From: Komagataella phaffii GS115
Taxonomy: Eukaryota; Ascomycota; Pichiomycetes; Pichiales; Pichiaceae
Direction: 5' to 3'
Assembly: GCF_000027005.1 (NCBI RefSeq)
Contig: NC_012964.1
Coordinates: 310,001 to 374,000 of the forward strand
DNA length: 64,000 bases
Shown here piece after piece: positions 39,435 through 49,321 of the stretch. Position 1 is the first letter of the stretch, and every line of letters begins with the position of its first letter. A model generated the notes under the pieces. The model saw only the letters and a program-made list of their open reading frames with translations, had not been told where the DNA came from and made no database searches. The position numbers and the translations under genes are program-made.

Positions 39435-40884
39435 ATGAGAGAAGTAATTAATGTTAATGGTAAGTCAATTTTTTTGTTCAAAGAATCTGCGTGATTGGCC
39501 GCTTGAAGTGACCGTTCAGCTGTTCTTTTGCCCGTGAAATAATTACTAACGGGAATATTCAGTCGGACAGGCAGGTTGTCAAATCGGAAATGCTTGCTGG
39601 GAGCTGTACACAATGGAGCACGGAATCACCCCAGACGGATACTTGCAGCCAGGACTAGAAAAGCCAAAGGGCGCTGAAGCTGGGTTTAGTACCTTCTTTA
39701 GTGAAACAGGGTCTGGAAAGTACGTGCCAAGGGCTCTTTACGTGGATCTCGAACCCAATGTCGTGGATGAAGTCAGAACAGGCCCCTATGGGAATCTGTT
39801 CCACCCTGAACAGTTGATTACAGGTAAAGAAGATGCAGCAAACAACTACGCCAGAGGTCACTACACAGTTGGAAGAGAATTGCTTGATGACATTTTGGAC
39901 CGTGTAAGAAAAATGGCAGACCAATGTGACGGTCTACAGGGATTCCTTTTCACTCACTCTTTGGGTGGTGGTACAGGATCTGGTCTGGGATCTCTTCTAT
40001 TAGAACAGTTCAGTAATGATTACGGTAAAAAGTCCAAGCTGGAATTTGCTGTTTACCCTGCTCCACAGGTTTCAACCTCGGTGGTTGAACCTTACAACAC
40101 GGTTCTAACCACCCATACCACCTTGGAGAATGCTGACTGTACTTTCATGGTAGACAATGAGGCTATTTATGACATGTGCCGTAAGAATTTGGGAATTGTT
40201 CGTCCAACCTTTGCTAATTTGAACAATCTGATCGCCCAAGTCGTCTCTTCAGTAACCGCTTCTTTGAGATTTGACGGTTCATTGAACGTGGATCTAAATG
40301 AGTTCCAGACCAACTTGGTTCCATACCCAAGAATTCATTTCCCATTGGTCTCCTACGCTCCTGTTCTATCTAAACAGAGAGCTACTCACGAGTCCAACTC
40401 CGTAGCTGAAATTACCGCTGCTTGTTTCGATCCCAGCAACCAAATGGTCAAGTGTGACCCTCGTTTAGGAAAGTATATGGCTACCTGTTTGTTGTATAGA
40501 GGAGACGTTGTGACGCGTGATGTTCAAACTGCCGTTGCCCACATCAAGTCAAAGAAAACTGTTCAACTGGTGGACTGGTGTCCAACTGGTTTCAAGATTG
40601 GTATTTGTTATGAAAAACCAACTCAACCAGCCTCATCCGAACTAGCTGACGTCAAGAGAGCTCTTTGTATGCTTTCCAACACTACTGCAATTGCTGACGC
40701 CTGGAACAAGATCGATCACAAGTTTGATCTGATGTACAGAAGAAGAGCCTTCGTCCACTGGTACGTCAGTGAGGGAATGGAAGAAGGAGAATTCGCTGAA
40801 GCAAGAGAGAACTTGGCTGCTTTGGAGAGAGATTACGTGGAACTGGGTTCTGACAGTTTCCCTGAAGAGGAGGAGGAGTATTAG
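39435..40884 (+). CDS. TUB1: Alpha-tubulin (TUB1/TUB3), one intron
   Basis: This is alpha-tubulin, 448 residues. Exon 1 is 39435-39459 (MREVINVN plus one base). The intron is 39460-39562 (GTAAGT, TACTAAC at 39544-39550, CAG) and exon 2 is 39563-40884. The join forms G|TC and restores [16 protein letters not shown]. Visible features are the GTP-binding loop GGGTGSG, the catalytic Glu in [10 protein letters not shown], and the acidic tail EEEEEY ending in the terminal tyrosine. S. cerevisiae TUB1 and TUB3 also carry an intron at this place. TUB1 and TUB3 arose by whole-genome duplication, so one gene is expected here. Confidence 0.97.
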
Positions 40885-41025
40885 TGTTGTGATTATTTTG
40901 TCTAGTTTTTTGTCTACGTTTTGATACCCTTAGTATGTTAATAAAAGAAGTATTATAAGGATGGGCTCCTTCGCGAACATGGTTTATCAGATCTCCAGAG
41001 AAAAATAATTATCTTCCTAAGAACC

Positions 41026-41808
41026 ATGAGTGACTATTACGGAAGTAGGGGCAATTCCAGGGTTTGGTAAGTTTGAACAGGTGTTTGAATGTGTACTAGA
41101 GAGATTATTAACAACAGTAGTGCTTTTTATCGAAGGATAGGAGCCTGTAGACATGGAAACAAGTGTGTCAAAGAACACATCCACCCAACAAGTTCTTATT
41201 GCGTAGTTCTCCGCAACTTCTTTGACTTTTCTTTGCTGAAGGTGGCAAATGAGGGTACTGAAGTTGCAGATGAGGGGGACAAGCAGAAGCAGCAGCTCAG
41301 TGGTGACAAAAAGAATGAGCAGAACAACGGCACAGAAAAAGTAAATCAAGATACATCTACAAAAGATTCCACAAGTCCACAAAACAGTGAGCCTGAACGG
41401 AATGACCCATATACCAAGTTGAAAGAAATTTCCGAAAGTGAGCGGTTTAATAAGCTCCTACAAGACATATTTGTTGAATTGTCCCTCAATTATGGATTTA
41501 TTGAAGACATTGTCATTTGTGAAAATAACAACGTCCACCTCAAAGGAAACGTTTACATTAAATTCAGCACCAAAGAATCTGCGGCCAACTGTAATCAAGA
41601 GCTAAATAACAGATGGTACAACGGACGACCGATCTATTCTGAACTGTCCCCAGTTAGAAGTTTTGAAGAGGCAACTTGTCGAAAACACGATTTCGGACGC
41701 TGTGAGCGTGGTGACATGTGTAACTATATGCACATAAAACGGGCACCACCAACAGTTACGAACAACCTGTTTGATTCTCAGCTAGTTTACTACGACCAAC
41801 AAGCCTAG
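41026..41808 (+). CDS. U2AF1: U2AF small subunit (U2AF35), one intron
   Basis: The protein recognises the AG at 3' splice sites together with U2AF large subunit. S. cerevisiae lacks it. Exon 1 is 41026-41066, the intron is 41067-41120 (GTAAGT; ATTAAC; CAGTAG) and exon 2 is 41121-41808, giving 242 residues. Using the distal AG builds Cys14-AFYRRIGA-Cys23-RHGNK-Cys29-VKE-His33, the exact CX8CX5CX3H of family finger 1. A UHM-type RRM follows (GNVYIKF, LNNRWYNGRPIYSELSPV in pieces), then finger 2 as CRKHDFGRCERGDMCNYMH (CX7CX5CX3H). A polar insertion of about 60 residues (about 60-110) separates finger 1 from the RRM and is not in human U2AF1. Confidence 0.93.
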
Positions 41809-41881
41809 CATGGAGATGTGCTGATTACGTAATACATAAAAGTTCATGATTAATCACTACACTACGATATTGGTATCGCTG

Positions 41882-41890
41882 TTTGCCACT
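41882..41890 (-). promoter_or_regulatory. PACE-like (Rpn4) site upstream of PRE8
   Basis: On the minus strand the sequence reads AGTGGCAAA, one base from the canonical proteasome element GGTGGCAAA. It lies 57-65 bp before the PRE8 ATG. Rpn4 activates proteasome genes through this element in yeast. Function here is inferred. Confidence 0.5.
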
Positions 41891-41946
41891 ATCAAACGCC
41901 TTAACTACCTTCAACCTGCACTCATCATAGCAATTCCCCCAAATAA

Positions 41947-42760
41947 ATGGCTGATAGATATTCCTTTTCCCTGACCACGTTTTCCCCAAGGTAAGTTGCA
42001 CACAATCATTCATTACTGTTTCCGAGCGGAACTAACATCTTTTTTTTCTAGTGGTAAGCTGGTCCAGATTGAGTATGCCCTGAATGCGGTGAAACAAGGT
42101 GTCACGTCGTTAGGTATAAAAGCCACCAATGGAATAGTGCTGGCTACGGAAAAGAAATCTGCCTCGTCATTGGTCAATTCAGAGCATCAGAGAAAAATAG
42201 CACAAATTACTCCAGACCTGGGAATGACCTATTCGGGTATGGGTCCAGATTTCAGAGTGTTGGCGGACGCTTCTAGAAAAGTAAGTCACACAAACTACAA
42301 GAGAATTTACAACGAAAACCCGCCAACGAAGATTTTGGTAAGCGAAGTTGCCAAGCTAATGCAAGAGGCTACCCAAAGTGGTGGTGTCAGACCTTATGGT
42401 GTTTCGCTATTAGTCGGAGGTTATGATGACAACAACGGATTCATGCTGTATCAAGTGGATCCTTCAGGAAGTTATTTCCCCTGGAAGGCAACTGCCATTG
42501 GTAAGAATTCCAATGCCGCCAAAACGTTCTTAGAGAAGAGATGGAACGAAGAGTTGGAATTGGAAGATGCTATACACATTGCACTGTTAACTTTGAAGGA
42601 GTCCATCGAGGGAGAAATAAACGGTGAAACAGTTGAATTGAGTGTAATTGGCAATCAAAATGATGATTTACTTGGATTTAAAGGAGCAGAAGGTGTTCAT
42701 GGTCCAAGGTTTAGAACTCTGTCCCCCCAAGAAATAAATGACAGATTGGATGCTTTATAG
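41947..42760 (+). CDS. PRE8: PRE8, proteasome subunit alpha 2, one intron
   Basis: This is the 20S proteasome alpha-2 subunit, 250 residues. Exon 1 is 41947-41990, the intron is 41991-42051 (GTAAGT donor, ACTAAC branch, poly-T then CTAG acceptor) and exon 2 is 42052-42760. The splice restores the alpha-subunit N-terminal signature: MADRYSFSLTTFSPSGKLVQ, followed by IEYALNAVKQG. The Ntn fold continues with TNGIVLATEKKS and QSGGVRPYGVSLLVGGYD. As an alpha subunit it is structural, without an active-site threonine. It is convergent with the TenA-family gene, 12 bp apart. Confidence 0.97.
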
Positions 42761-42772
42761 GTTAGATATCGA

Positions 42773-43498
42773 CTATACATAATGATAAGTTTCATCAAAG
42801 AACTTTCCTTCGAAATCCGCTGTTTTTAGAAATGTTGACTTGATATCTTCGATGGTTTTGGCGTCGTTCTCTTTGAAAGCCTTTATGTAACATTTATCAA
42901 CTTCATCTTTAAGGAATTGAGTCCAAGAGCTGAAATCATCACCGTAGTGGAGATCTATCCAGCCTTTGTACCACCAATGAAGATTATCTGGTTGGAAATT
43001 TTTCACTCCTCTAGTGGCCCAGTCTAGGTAAACTTGCTCCATAACCCACATCATGGTAATTACCTTTGGATAAGTGATGGAAGGATCAGTTCCAAACGAC
43101 TTCAAAAAGTTAATATATGCAGCAACATCGGGAAAAAGCATTGCGTCGATCTCTTGGATTCGTTCAGACGTGAAGAGTGAATCTGAGACCAACTTCTCTT
43201 TCAAGTCTTTGATAACGTTCACAAAATAATCATTTTCATCATTAGCAAAAAATCCGGCCTGCTTTGCTAAGCGATTAGCTGCTGGGTAGTCATCACAAAG
43301 ACTGATTGCTCTACCTACTATCCTCAGCCCGTACTCAAAGAATTTTAAATCCTGACTCAGATAAACGTATAGTTTTCTCAGATCAAGGCTCCCTGCTGAG
43401 AGTTCATCTGTTAAAATATGTTCCGTAGCTTTGGCCCAGACATCTTTATGCTCTAATAGCAATCGATCAGTGTAAACAACTGCGATGTTGAACGACAT
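42773..43498 (-). CDS. TENA/THI-4 family protein, Pet18-like
   Basis: This encodes 241 residues with a heme-oxygenase-like helical fold of the TenA type, related to S. cerevisiae Pet18 and thiaminase-II-like proteins. Recognisable parts are LRKLYVYLSQDLKFFEYGLR, where the family has short-chain binding helices, and the closing WWYKGWIDLHYGDDFSSW block. I chose ATG 43498 (MSFNIAVVY). An upstream in-frame ATG at 43555 is possible, but a TATAAAAAG element on this strand (43538-43546) lies between the two, so the mRNA probably starts downstream of it. Thiamine salvage is possible. The family has members without the catalytic cysteine, and I cannot place one here. Confidence 0.75.
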   Translation of the reverse strand: MSFNIAVVYTDRLLLEHKDVWAKATEHILTDELSAGSLDLRKLYVYLSQDLKFFEYGLRIVGRAISLCDDYPAANRLAKQAGFFANDENDYFVNVIKDLKEKLVSDSLFTSERIQEIDAMLFPDVAAYINFLKSFGTDPSITYPKVITMMWVMEQVYLDWATRGVKNFQPDNLHWWYKGWIDLHYGDDFSSWTQFLKDEVDKCYIKAFKENDAKTIEDIKSTFLKTADFEGKFFDETYHYV

Positions 43499-43841
43499 GG
43501 GTTTAGTAGGTTTCGAATGGTATGAATAGGGAAGGGTCTTTTTATATCGAGTCATAGCCCATGACTCGAATTCGTCTCCCAAAAGGGTAACACGGGATGG
43601 GTCTAGCCGACAAAATGTTTCTGCGGCTGGCTTAGAGGTGGAATTTACAGATGGACAAGCGGTGCGGCAGAAGGACTAGAGAAACCACTGAAAATCCTAC
43701 ATTCAACCTATTTTCAATGAGACAATGTTGAGTCTTCTGAAGGTTTGACGTATTCCAACTTGCTCTCCCCCACCCTCCCCCACTTTTTTCACTAGACATC
43801 GAAATTTTGATAATTGCTGTAAACAGATTGCCTTCTCCACA
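43499..43841. other. Intergenic region between the TenA-family and ABC transporter genes
   Basis: This is a 343-bp divergent promoter region. A C-rich patch (two runs of five C flanking a run of three, near 43766-43782) is followed by a T run about 60 bp before the transporter start. No gene was seen apart from the unlikely N-terminal extension of the TenA-family frame. Confidence 0.5.
43538..43546 (-). promoter_or_regulatory. TATA element deciding the start of the TenA-family gene
   Basis: TATAAAAAG on the minus strand lies 40 nt before the ATG at 43498 and inside the longer in-frame reading. It argues that the longer reading is not translated. Confidence 0.45.
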
Positions 43842-46800
43842 ATGAAGGAAAATGACACACCCAGAGTTGGTATTTCTGTAAGAGATTTGGCAGTGGTAAC
43901 CAAGAAAAGTAGAAGAGCATTCTTCAGCTCTTCAAGCAAAAGAAATGACGTTCCTACTTCCAAAGTGCTGTTGGAAGCAACCTCTTTTGACATTGAGCCT
44001 GGAACCATCACTGCCATCATGGGGGGTTCAGGGTCAGGCAAAACTACAATGTTGAACTGTCTAGCCAACGGGAATGAAAATTCTGGGAACATAAACATTC
44101 AAGGTACAATAGCATACAACGGCAAGACAAATATCAACACCATCAGCCATGCATATGTCATTCAGCAAGATATACTTCTCCCCAATTTGACATGTTATGA
44201 GACTCTGATGTATTCTGCAGAACTGAGATTGAAAGAGCCTAAAGAGAAGCTGGTTGAAATTGTTGATCAGGTGATTTTGGAGCTAGGCTTGAAAGATTGT
44301 AGAAATACTCTGGTAGGAAATGATACTCATAAGGGTCTTTCTGGGGGAGAGAAACGTCGTCTATCAATTGGAATCCAAATGTTGTGCAACCCTTCCGTTT
44401 TATTTTTGGATGAACCAACAACAGGGTTGGATGCTTATAGTGCCCTTCTTCTGATTCAAACACTGAAAAACCTTGCAAACCAGGGGAAAACGTTTGTGTT
44501 GAGTATCCATCAGCCTCGGTCAGATATTTTTTTCCTTTTCGACAACCTAATTTTGCTTTCTAGAGGTAAAACTTGTTATAGTGGGCCTCTTGATAAGGTT
44601 ATCCCCTATTTTGAACAAATTGGCTATCACGTACCCAAGCAGGTAAATCCGGCTGATTATTTCATTGAAATTGTCAGTATTAATATGAAAGATCAAGAGA
44701 CTGAAAACAAATGCTGGGAGTCCCTGTCAAAAATTTCGGACCATTGGAAAGATTCTCATGACTTTGAACCAATTTCTGTTGATCCAACGTTTGTATCCAA
44801 GGTCAAGTCTCCCGTCTCATTTTCTAAGAAGATTAAGATATTAACCAGAAGAGATATGCTTCTGTCGTTTCGAAGTCCATTAATTCTTCTTTCACTATTA
44901 ATTGAGACAATAGCTGTCAGCCTTATCTGTGGATGGGTGTTTTTCATTCCTGGAAGTTCACTCAGAGGTATTAGGACAATGACTGGTGCTTTGTATACCA
45001 CTAATGGTCTGCAACCATATTTATTTCTGCTTTTTGAAGTTTACAGATTGTCATCAGTAGATATTAAAATATACGATAGAGAACGTTCAGAAGGAGTCGT
45101 ATCTGCGCCTTCCTTTTTGATATCCAGACGAATCTCCAAATTCTTTACCGAAGATGTTTGGATTCCCATATTAGAGTCAATTATTGGGTATTTTATGTTT
45201 GGACTCAGAACGGATAGCCCGAGGCACTTTTTTATTTACTTTGCTGCTGTATATATTGCACATTTAGTGTCGATGTGTTTTGCTATGGCATGTGTTTCCA
45301 TCTCACGGGAGTATGCTTTGGCGTCATTGATGGCCAATCTCAACTTTACATTACAATCAATGGCATGCGGTTACCTTGCAAACTCGAGGGTAATACCAGT
45401 TTATGTGAGATGGACGAAATACATAGCATACTTGTGGTATGGCTACGGTGCTGTAATTTCAAACCAGTTCACTGGATTCAGGGGTGAATGTTTTCAGGAT
45501 ACATCACAACCGAATATCGATGAAGTATGCGCCGCCTACTACGGCAATAATATTATTAGAAACCTTGGATTTTGGCCCAATTTTATAGCCCTCCCATTGT
45601 GTGTTGAAGTGGCAATGGCATTTGGGTTTTATCTATTTGCAGGGTTGATGCTTACCTACAAAACAAAAAGTAGGTCTGCCCTTAGCCAAGAGGTTAGTTC
45701 TTCTTCCAAACGAAAATCCTTGAAGAGTTCTACTCAAGATGCAACCAAAGAAGCAGAAGTCTTGGTTCGTGATGGATTAACAATCACACTTAAGGATGCA
45801 TCTTTGAAGGTGAGAGTAAGAAAAGTACTTGAACGTACGTCTACTGAGAAAGAGATTCTCCATGGTGTCAACGCTGAGTTTAAGCCAGGACAACTGAATA
45901 CTATCATGGGCCCCTCAGGATCAGGAAAGTCATCGTTACTGAACTTGATTAGTGGGAGGTTGCATTCAAACGTCACAACTTCGTACACTTCAATTGGTGA
46001 TATCTTTTTGGATAGCCAATTAGCAAGTTTTCAGGATATGGATGAGATCTGCTCGTACGTTTCGCAAGATGGTGACCATTTGATCCCATCATTATCCGTC
46101 AGAGAAACACTTCTTTTTGCTGCAAGATTACGATTGAACCTAGAAAGGCATCAAGTTGAGAAACGAGTGGATGAGATAATTTTGAAAATGGGGCTCAGAG
46201 ATGTAGCCACTGTGTTAGTCGGATCGGAGTTCGTCAAGGGAATATCCGGAGGAGAAAGAAAAAGACTTTCCATAGCTATACAGTTGATTAACGATCCCCC
46301 GATCTTGTTGCTAGACGAACCGACTTCTGGTTTAGATGCGTTCACAGCAGGGTCAATATTGAAAGTATTGCAGACACTTTGCGACGAAAATAAAACCGTT
46401 GTATTGACTATACATCAACCAAGGTTGGATCTATTCCATAGTTTGGGTTCTATCCTTTTGCTGGCAAAGGGAGGACATGTCGCTTTCAAAGGAACACCGA
46501 ATGAGATGCTAGAGCACTTCGAGAGCATGGGATATCCATGCCCGGCCTTTGTCAATGCTGCCGATCATGTTCTAGACGTGATTTCTGTCAATGTTCAAAA
46601 CGAAATCAACGAGACAATTTCAAGAAAACGAGTTAACCTGTTCTTGGACGAGTGGAAATCCCGTGATAATCAGGAAACCAAGCTTCTGGCTGTCAATACT
46701 TTTTCCATGGAGGATGTCGCCATTAAGAAGAGGTCTAGCTTCATGAAGGGATACACGATCTTACTTCAGCGGCAAGCCCTTTGCATTAGGAGGGATACTA

Positions 46801-47573
46801 ACATTCTGTTCGGAAGAATAGCTCAAATAGCAGGACTTGGTATCATCTTGGCTCTATTCTATTCTCCGTTGAAGCACGATTATACCTCTATTCAACAGAG
46901 ACTGGGAGCATTGCAACAGATGACAGCTCTTTACTTCATCGGCATGTTGAACAATATCATGATTTTTCCCCTGGAAAGAACCTCCTTCTACACTGAATAC
47001 AAAGATAAGGTTGTTTCCGCAGAATCATTCTTCATGGCCTATCTTACATTGGAATTACCCTTCGAGCTCGTATCGGGTGCGTTCTTCTCTGTTTTCATGG
47101 TAATGGTCATCGGATTCCCTAGGACGCCGGGGTTATTTTTTGCCATGTACTATGCTAGTATCTGTATTGTGAACTGTGGTGAATCACTGGGCGTGATCTT
47201 CAATGTGATATTTGATGAAGTGGGATTTGCCGTGAACATTATTTCGATTTTCCTGTCAATTGCCACATTTATGACAGGTGTGATGTCATTGAACATGGGC
47301 GCATTTCTCAGAGGTATCAACTGGCTATCACCACTCTACTATGCCGTGATGGGAGTGCTCAACTTGGCCTTTCCCCCCAGCTTGAGGCTCACCTGCGAGG
47401 ACGACTTCAGAAACCCCGATGGATCCTGCATCTTCTCTAACGGGACAGATGTGCTGGAAATCTACCAATTGAAAAAGAACTGGCAACTTCTGTTGGGTCT
47501 ATTGATTGTAGTGGTATTCGTCTACCGGGGCATTGGGTACGTTATGCTAAAGCTGAAGGTAAGAGGCTTCTAA
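43842..47573 (+). CDS. ABCG-type transporter with two half-units, YOL075C-like
   Basis: This encodes 1243 residues in the order NBD-TMD-NBD-TMD. NBD1 has Walker A GGSGSGKTT (about 61), signature LSGGEKRRLS (about 166) and Walker B VLFLDEPTTGLD (about 186). NBD2 has GPSGSGKSS (about 690), ISGGERKRLS (about 801) and ILLLDEPTSGLD. Both sites look catalytically intact, unlike PDR transporters whose NBD1 is degenerate. Each half resembles a White/ABCG half-transporter. This layout matches S. cerevisiae YOL075C, of unknown substrate. Membrane segments fall at about 350-620 and 975-1240. Confidence 0.9.
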   Translation: MKENDTPRVGISVRDLAVVTKKSRRAFFSSSSKRNDVPTSKVLLEATSFDIEPGTITAIMGGSGSGKTTMLNCLANGNENSGNINIQGTIAYNGKTNINTISHAYVIQQDILLPNLTCYETLMYSAELRLKEPKEKLVEIVDQVILELGLKDCRNTLVGNDTHKGLSGGEKRRLSIGIQMLCNPSVLFLDEPTTGLDAYSALLLIQTLKNLANQGKTFVLSIHQPRSDIFFLFDNLILLSRGKTCYSGPLDKVIPYFEQIGYHVPKQVNPADYFIEIVSINMKDQETENKCWESLSKISDHWKDSHDFEPISVDPTFVSKVKSPVSFSKKIKILTRRDMLLSFRSPLILLSLLIETIAVSLICGWVFFIPGSSLRGIRTMTGALYTTNGLQPYLFLLFEVYRLSSVDIKIYDRERSEGVVSAPSFLISRRISKFFTEDVWIPILESIIGYFMFGLRTDSPRHFFIYFAAVYIAHLVSMCFAMACVSISREYALASLMANLNFTLQSMACGYLANSRVIPVYVRWTKYIAYLWYGYGAVISNQFTGFRGECFQDTSQPNIDEVCAAYYGNNIIRNLGFWPNFIALPLCVEVAMAFGFYLFAGLMLTYKTKSRSALSQEVSSSSKRKSLKSSTQDATKEAEVLVRDGLTITLKDASLKVRVRKVLERTSTEKEILHGVNAEFKPGQLNTIMGPSGSGKSSLLNLISGRLHSNVTTSYTSIGDIFLDSQLASFQDMDEICSYVSQDGDHLIPSLSVRETLLFAARLRLNLERHQVEKRVDEIILKMGLRDVATVLVGSEFVKGISGGERKRLSIAIQLINDPPILLLDEPTSGLDAFTAGSILKVLQTLCDENKTVVLTIHQPRLDLFHSLGSILLLAKGGHVAFKGTPNEMLEHFESMGYPCPAFVNAADHVLDVISVNVQNEINETISRKRVNLFLDEWKSRDNQETKLLAVNTFSMEDVAIKKRSSFMKGYTILLQRQALCIRRDTNILFGRIAQIAGLGIILALFYSPLKHDYTSIQQRLGALQQMTALYFIGMLNNIMIFPLERTSFYTEYKDKVVSAESFFMAYLTLELPFELVSGAFFSVFMVMVIGFPRTPGLFFAMYYASICIVNCGESLGVIFNVIFDEVGFAVNIISIFLSIATFMTGVMSLNMGAFLRGINWLSPLYYAVMGVLNLAFPPSLRLTCEDDFRNPDGSCIFSNGTDVLEIYQLKKNWQLLLGLLIVVVFVYRGIGYVMLKLKVRGF

Positions 47574-47707
47574 TCTGTCTTCGGGTAATACCCCACCATG
47601 ACACGCGAATATGATATGATAATTATAAACGACGGGAACGAGAAAAAAAATGAACCGTAATCTCAACTATCAGATTTTCAAGTTTACTCGTCACCCACTT
47701 AAAGCTC

Positions 47708-47714
47708 TATACGA
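47708..47714 (-). promoter_or_regulatory. Sterol-response-like element upstream of ERG13
   Basis: The minus strand reads TCGTATA, the core of the yeast sterol regulatory element bound by Upc2/Ecm22, 64-70 bp before the ERG13 ATG. A 7-bp match can occur by chance; the context makes it notable. Confidence 0.45.
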
Positions 47715-47777
47715 GATAGCAATAGACCAACAAGTGTTAACAATCTCCACCTAATTTATCCAATTAAATCCAAGAAA

Positions 47778-49236
47778 ATGTCTCGTCCAAGTAACATAGG
47801 TATCAAAGCCATGGAAATCTATCTGCCAGGCCAAGTAAGTCAATCTCTAGTCCCTTTGGCCGTCCTTTGTTCCTTCAAAACGCGTCCGTTCGTTTGAGGG
47901 CTGCATTGCCGCCATGCCACTGACAACAGTCCCACTAACATTCTAGGCTGTCAACCAAGCTGAATTAGAAAAATTTGACGGCGTGGCCGCTGGTAAATAT
48001 ACCATTGGTCTGGGTCAAACCAACATGGCCTTTGTCAACGATCGTGAGGACATTTACTCAATGTCTCTTACCGCATTGAGCAACTTGCTGAAGAACTACA
48101 ACATCGACCCAAACTCTATAGGAAGACTGGAAGTCGGTACTGAGACATTATTGGACAAGTCCAAGTCTGTTAAGTCTGTCCTTATGCAATTACTTGGAGA
48201 AAACACAGACGTTGAAGGTGTGGACAATATTAACGCTTGTTATGGTGGTACTAATGCTTTGTTCAACAGTATCAGCTGGATCGAGTCGTCTAGCTGGGAT
48301 GGCAGAGATGCCGTTGTCGTCGCTGGTGACATTGCTATCTACGAGAAGGGTGCTGCTAGACCAACTGGTGGTGCCGGTACCGTTGCCTTGTTAATCGGTC
48401 CAGACGCTCCTTTGTCCTTTGAATCTGTCCGAGGATCATACATGACACATGCTTATGACTTCTACAAGCCCAACTTCACCTCAGAGTATCCAGTCGTTGA
48501 CGGCCACTTCTCTTTAGCTTGCTATGTCCAAGCTCTGGACTTTTGTTATAAGGCTTACTCCAAGAAGGCCATTGCCAAAGGAATTGCTGCAAACCCAGTT
48601 GGCCCTGAAGCTGTTGGAATCAAACACTTCGACTACAATGTGTTTCACGTCCCAACTTGCAAGCTAGTAACCAAGTCTTATGCTAGAATCCTGTACAATG
48701 ACTTTAGAGCCGACCCAACTAGACTGCCTGACGTCGACCAAGAACTAGCCACTTTAGACTACGAGAAGTCTCTCGTCGACAAAGCTGTGGAGAAGACTTT
48801 TGTTGGTCTTTCTAAGGATCTGGCCAAAGAGAGATTGGCTCCAAGTTTGACCCTTCCAACTAATACTGGTAACATGTACACTGGATCCGTTTATGGTGCC
48901 TTGGCCTCCTTGCTCACTTATGTTGGGAACGACCAGCTACAAGGAAAAAGAGTAGGTTTGTTCTCATACGGATCTGGTTTGGCATCTTCTCTGTTTTCAT
49001 TGAAAGTCAACGGTGACCTTTCTTCTATTATCAAAGTTTTGAATGTGAAACAGAAATTGAAATCCAGAAACATCGCCACTCCCGAAGACTATGAGACTGC
49101 TATTGCTCTCAGAGAAAAGGCACACTTGCAGAAGTCATTCAAACCAACTGGTTCAACTGATTACATTCCAAACGGTTCTTACTATTTAGTCAACGTTGAC
49201 GACAAGTACAGACGTGAATACCAGGTTAAAAACTAA
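47778..49236 (+). CDS. ERG13: ERG13, HMG-CoA synthase, one intron
   Basis: The enzyme condenses acetyl-CoA and acetoacetyl-CoA to HMG-CoA, an early step of the mevalonate/ergosterol pathway. Exon 1 is 47778-47834 (19 codons), the intron is 47835-47946 (GTAAGT, CACTAAC, CTAG, 112 nt) and exon 2 is 47947-49236, giving 448 residues. The join gives [19 protein letters not shown] followed by [13 protein letters not shown]. Catalytic Cys117 lies in [11 protein letters not shown]. The acid/base Glu is in [12 protein letters not shown] and the active-site His in NVFHVPTCK. An SRE-like site lies upstream. It is convergent with MSC1. Confidence 0.97.
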
Positions 49237-49321
49237 TTTCAACTTCTTATTTAACTGAAAATGCTAGACTATATACGCTCTTTCAATAATAATAATAATC
49301 ATTTATTTCATGTGTTAATAC

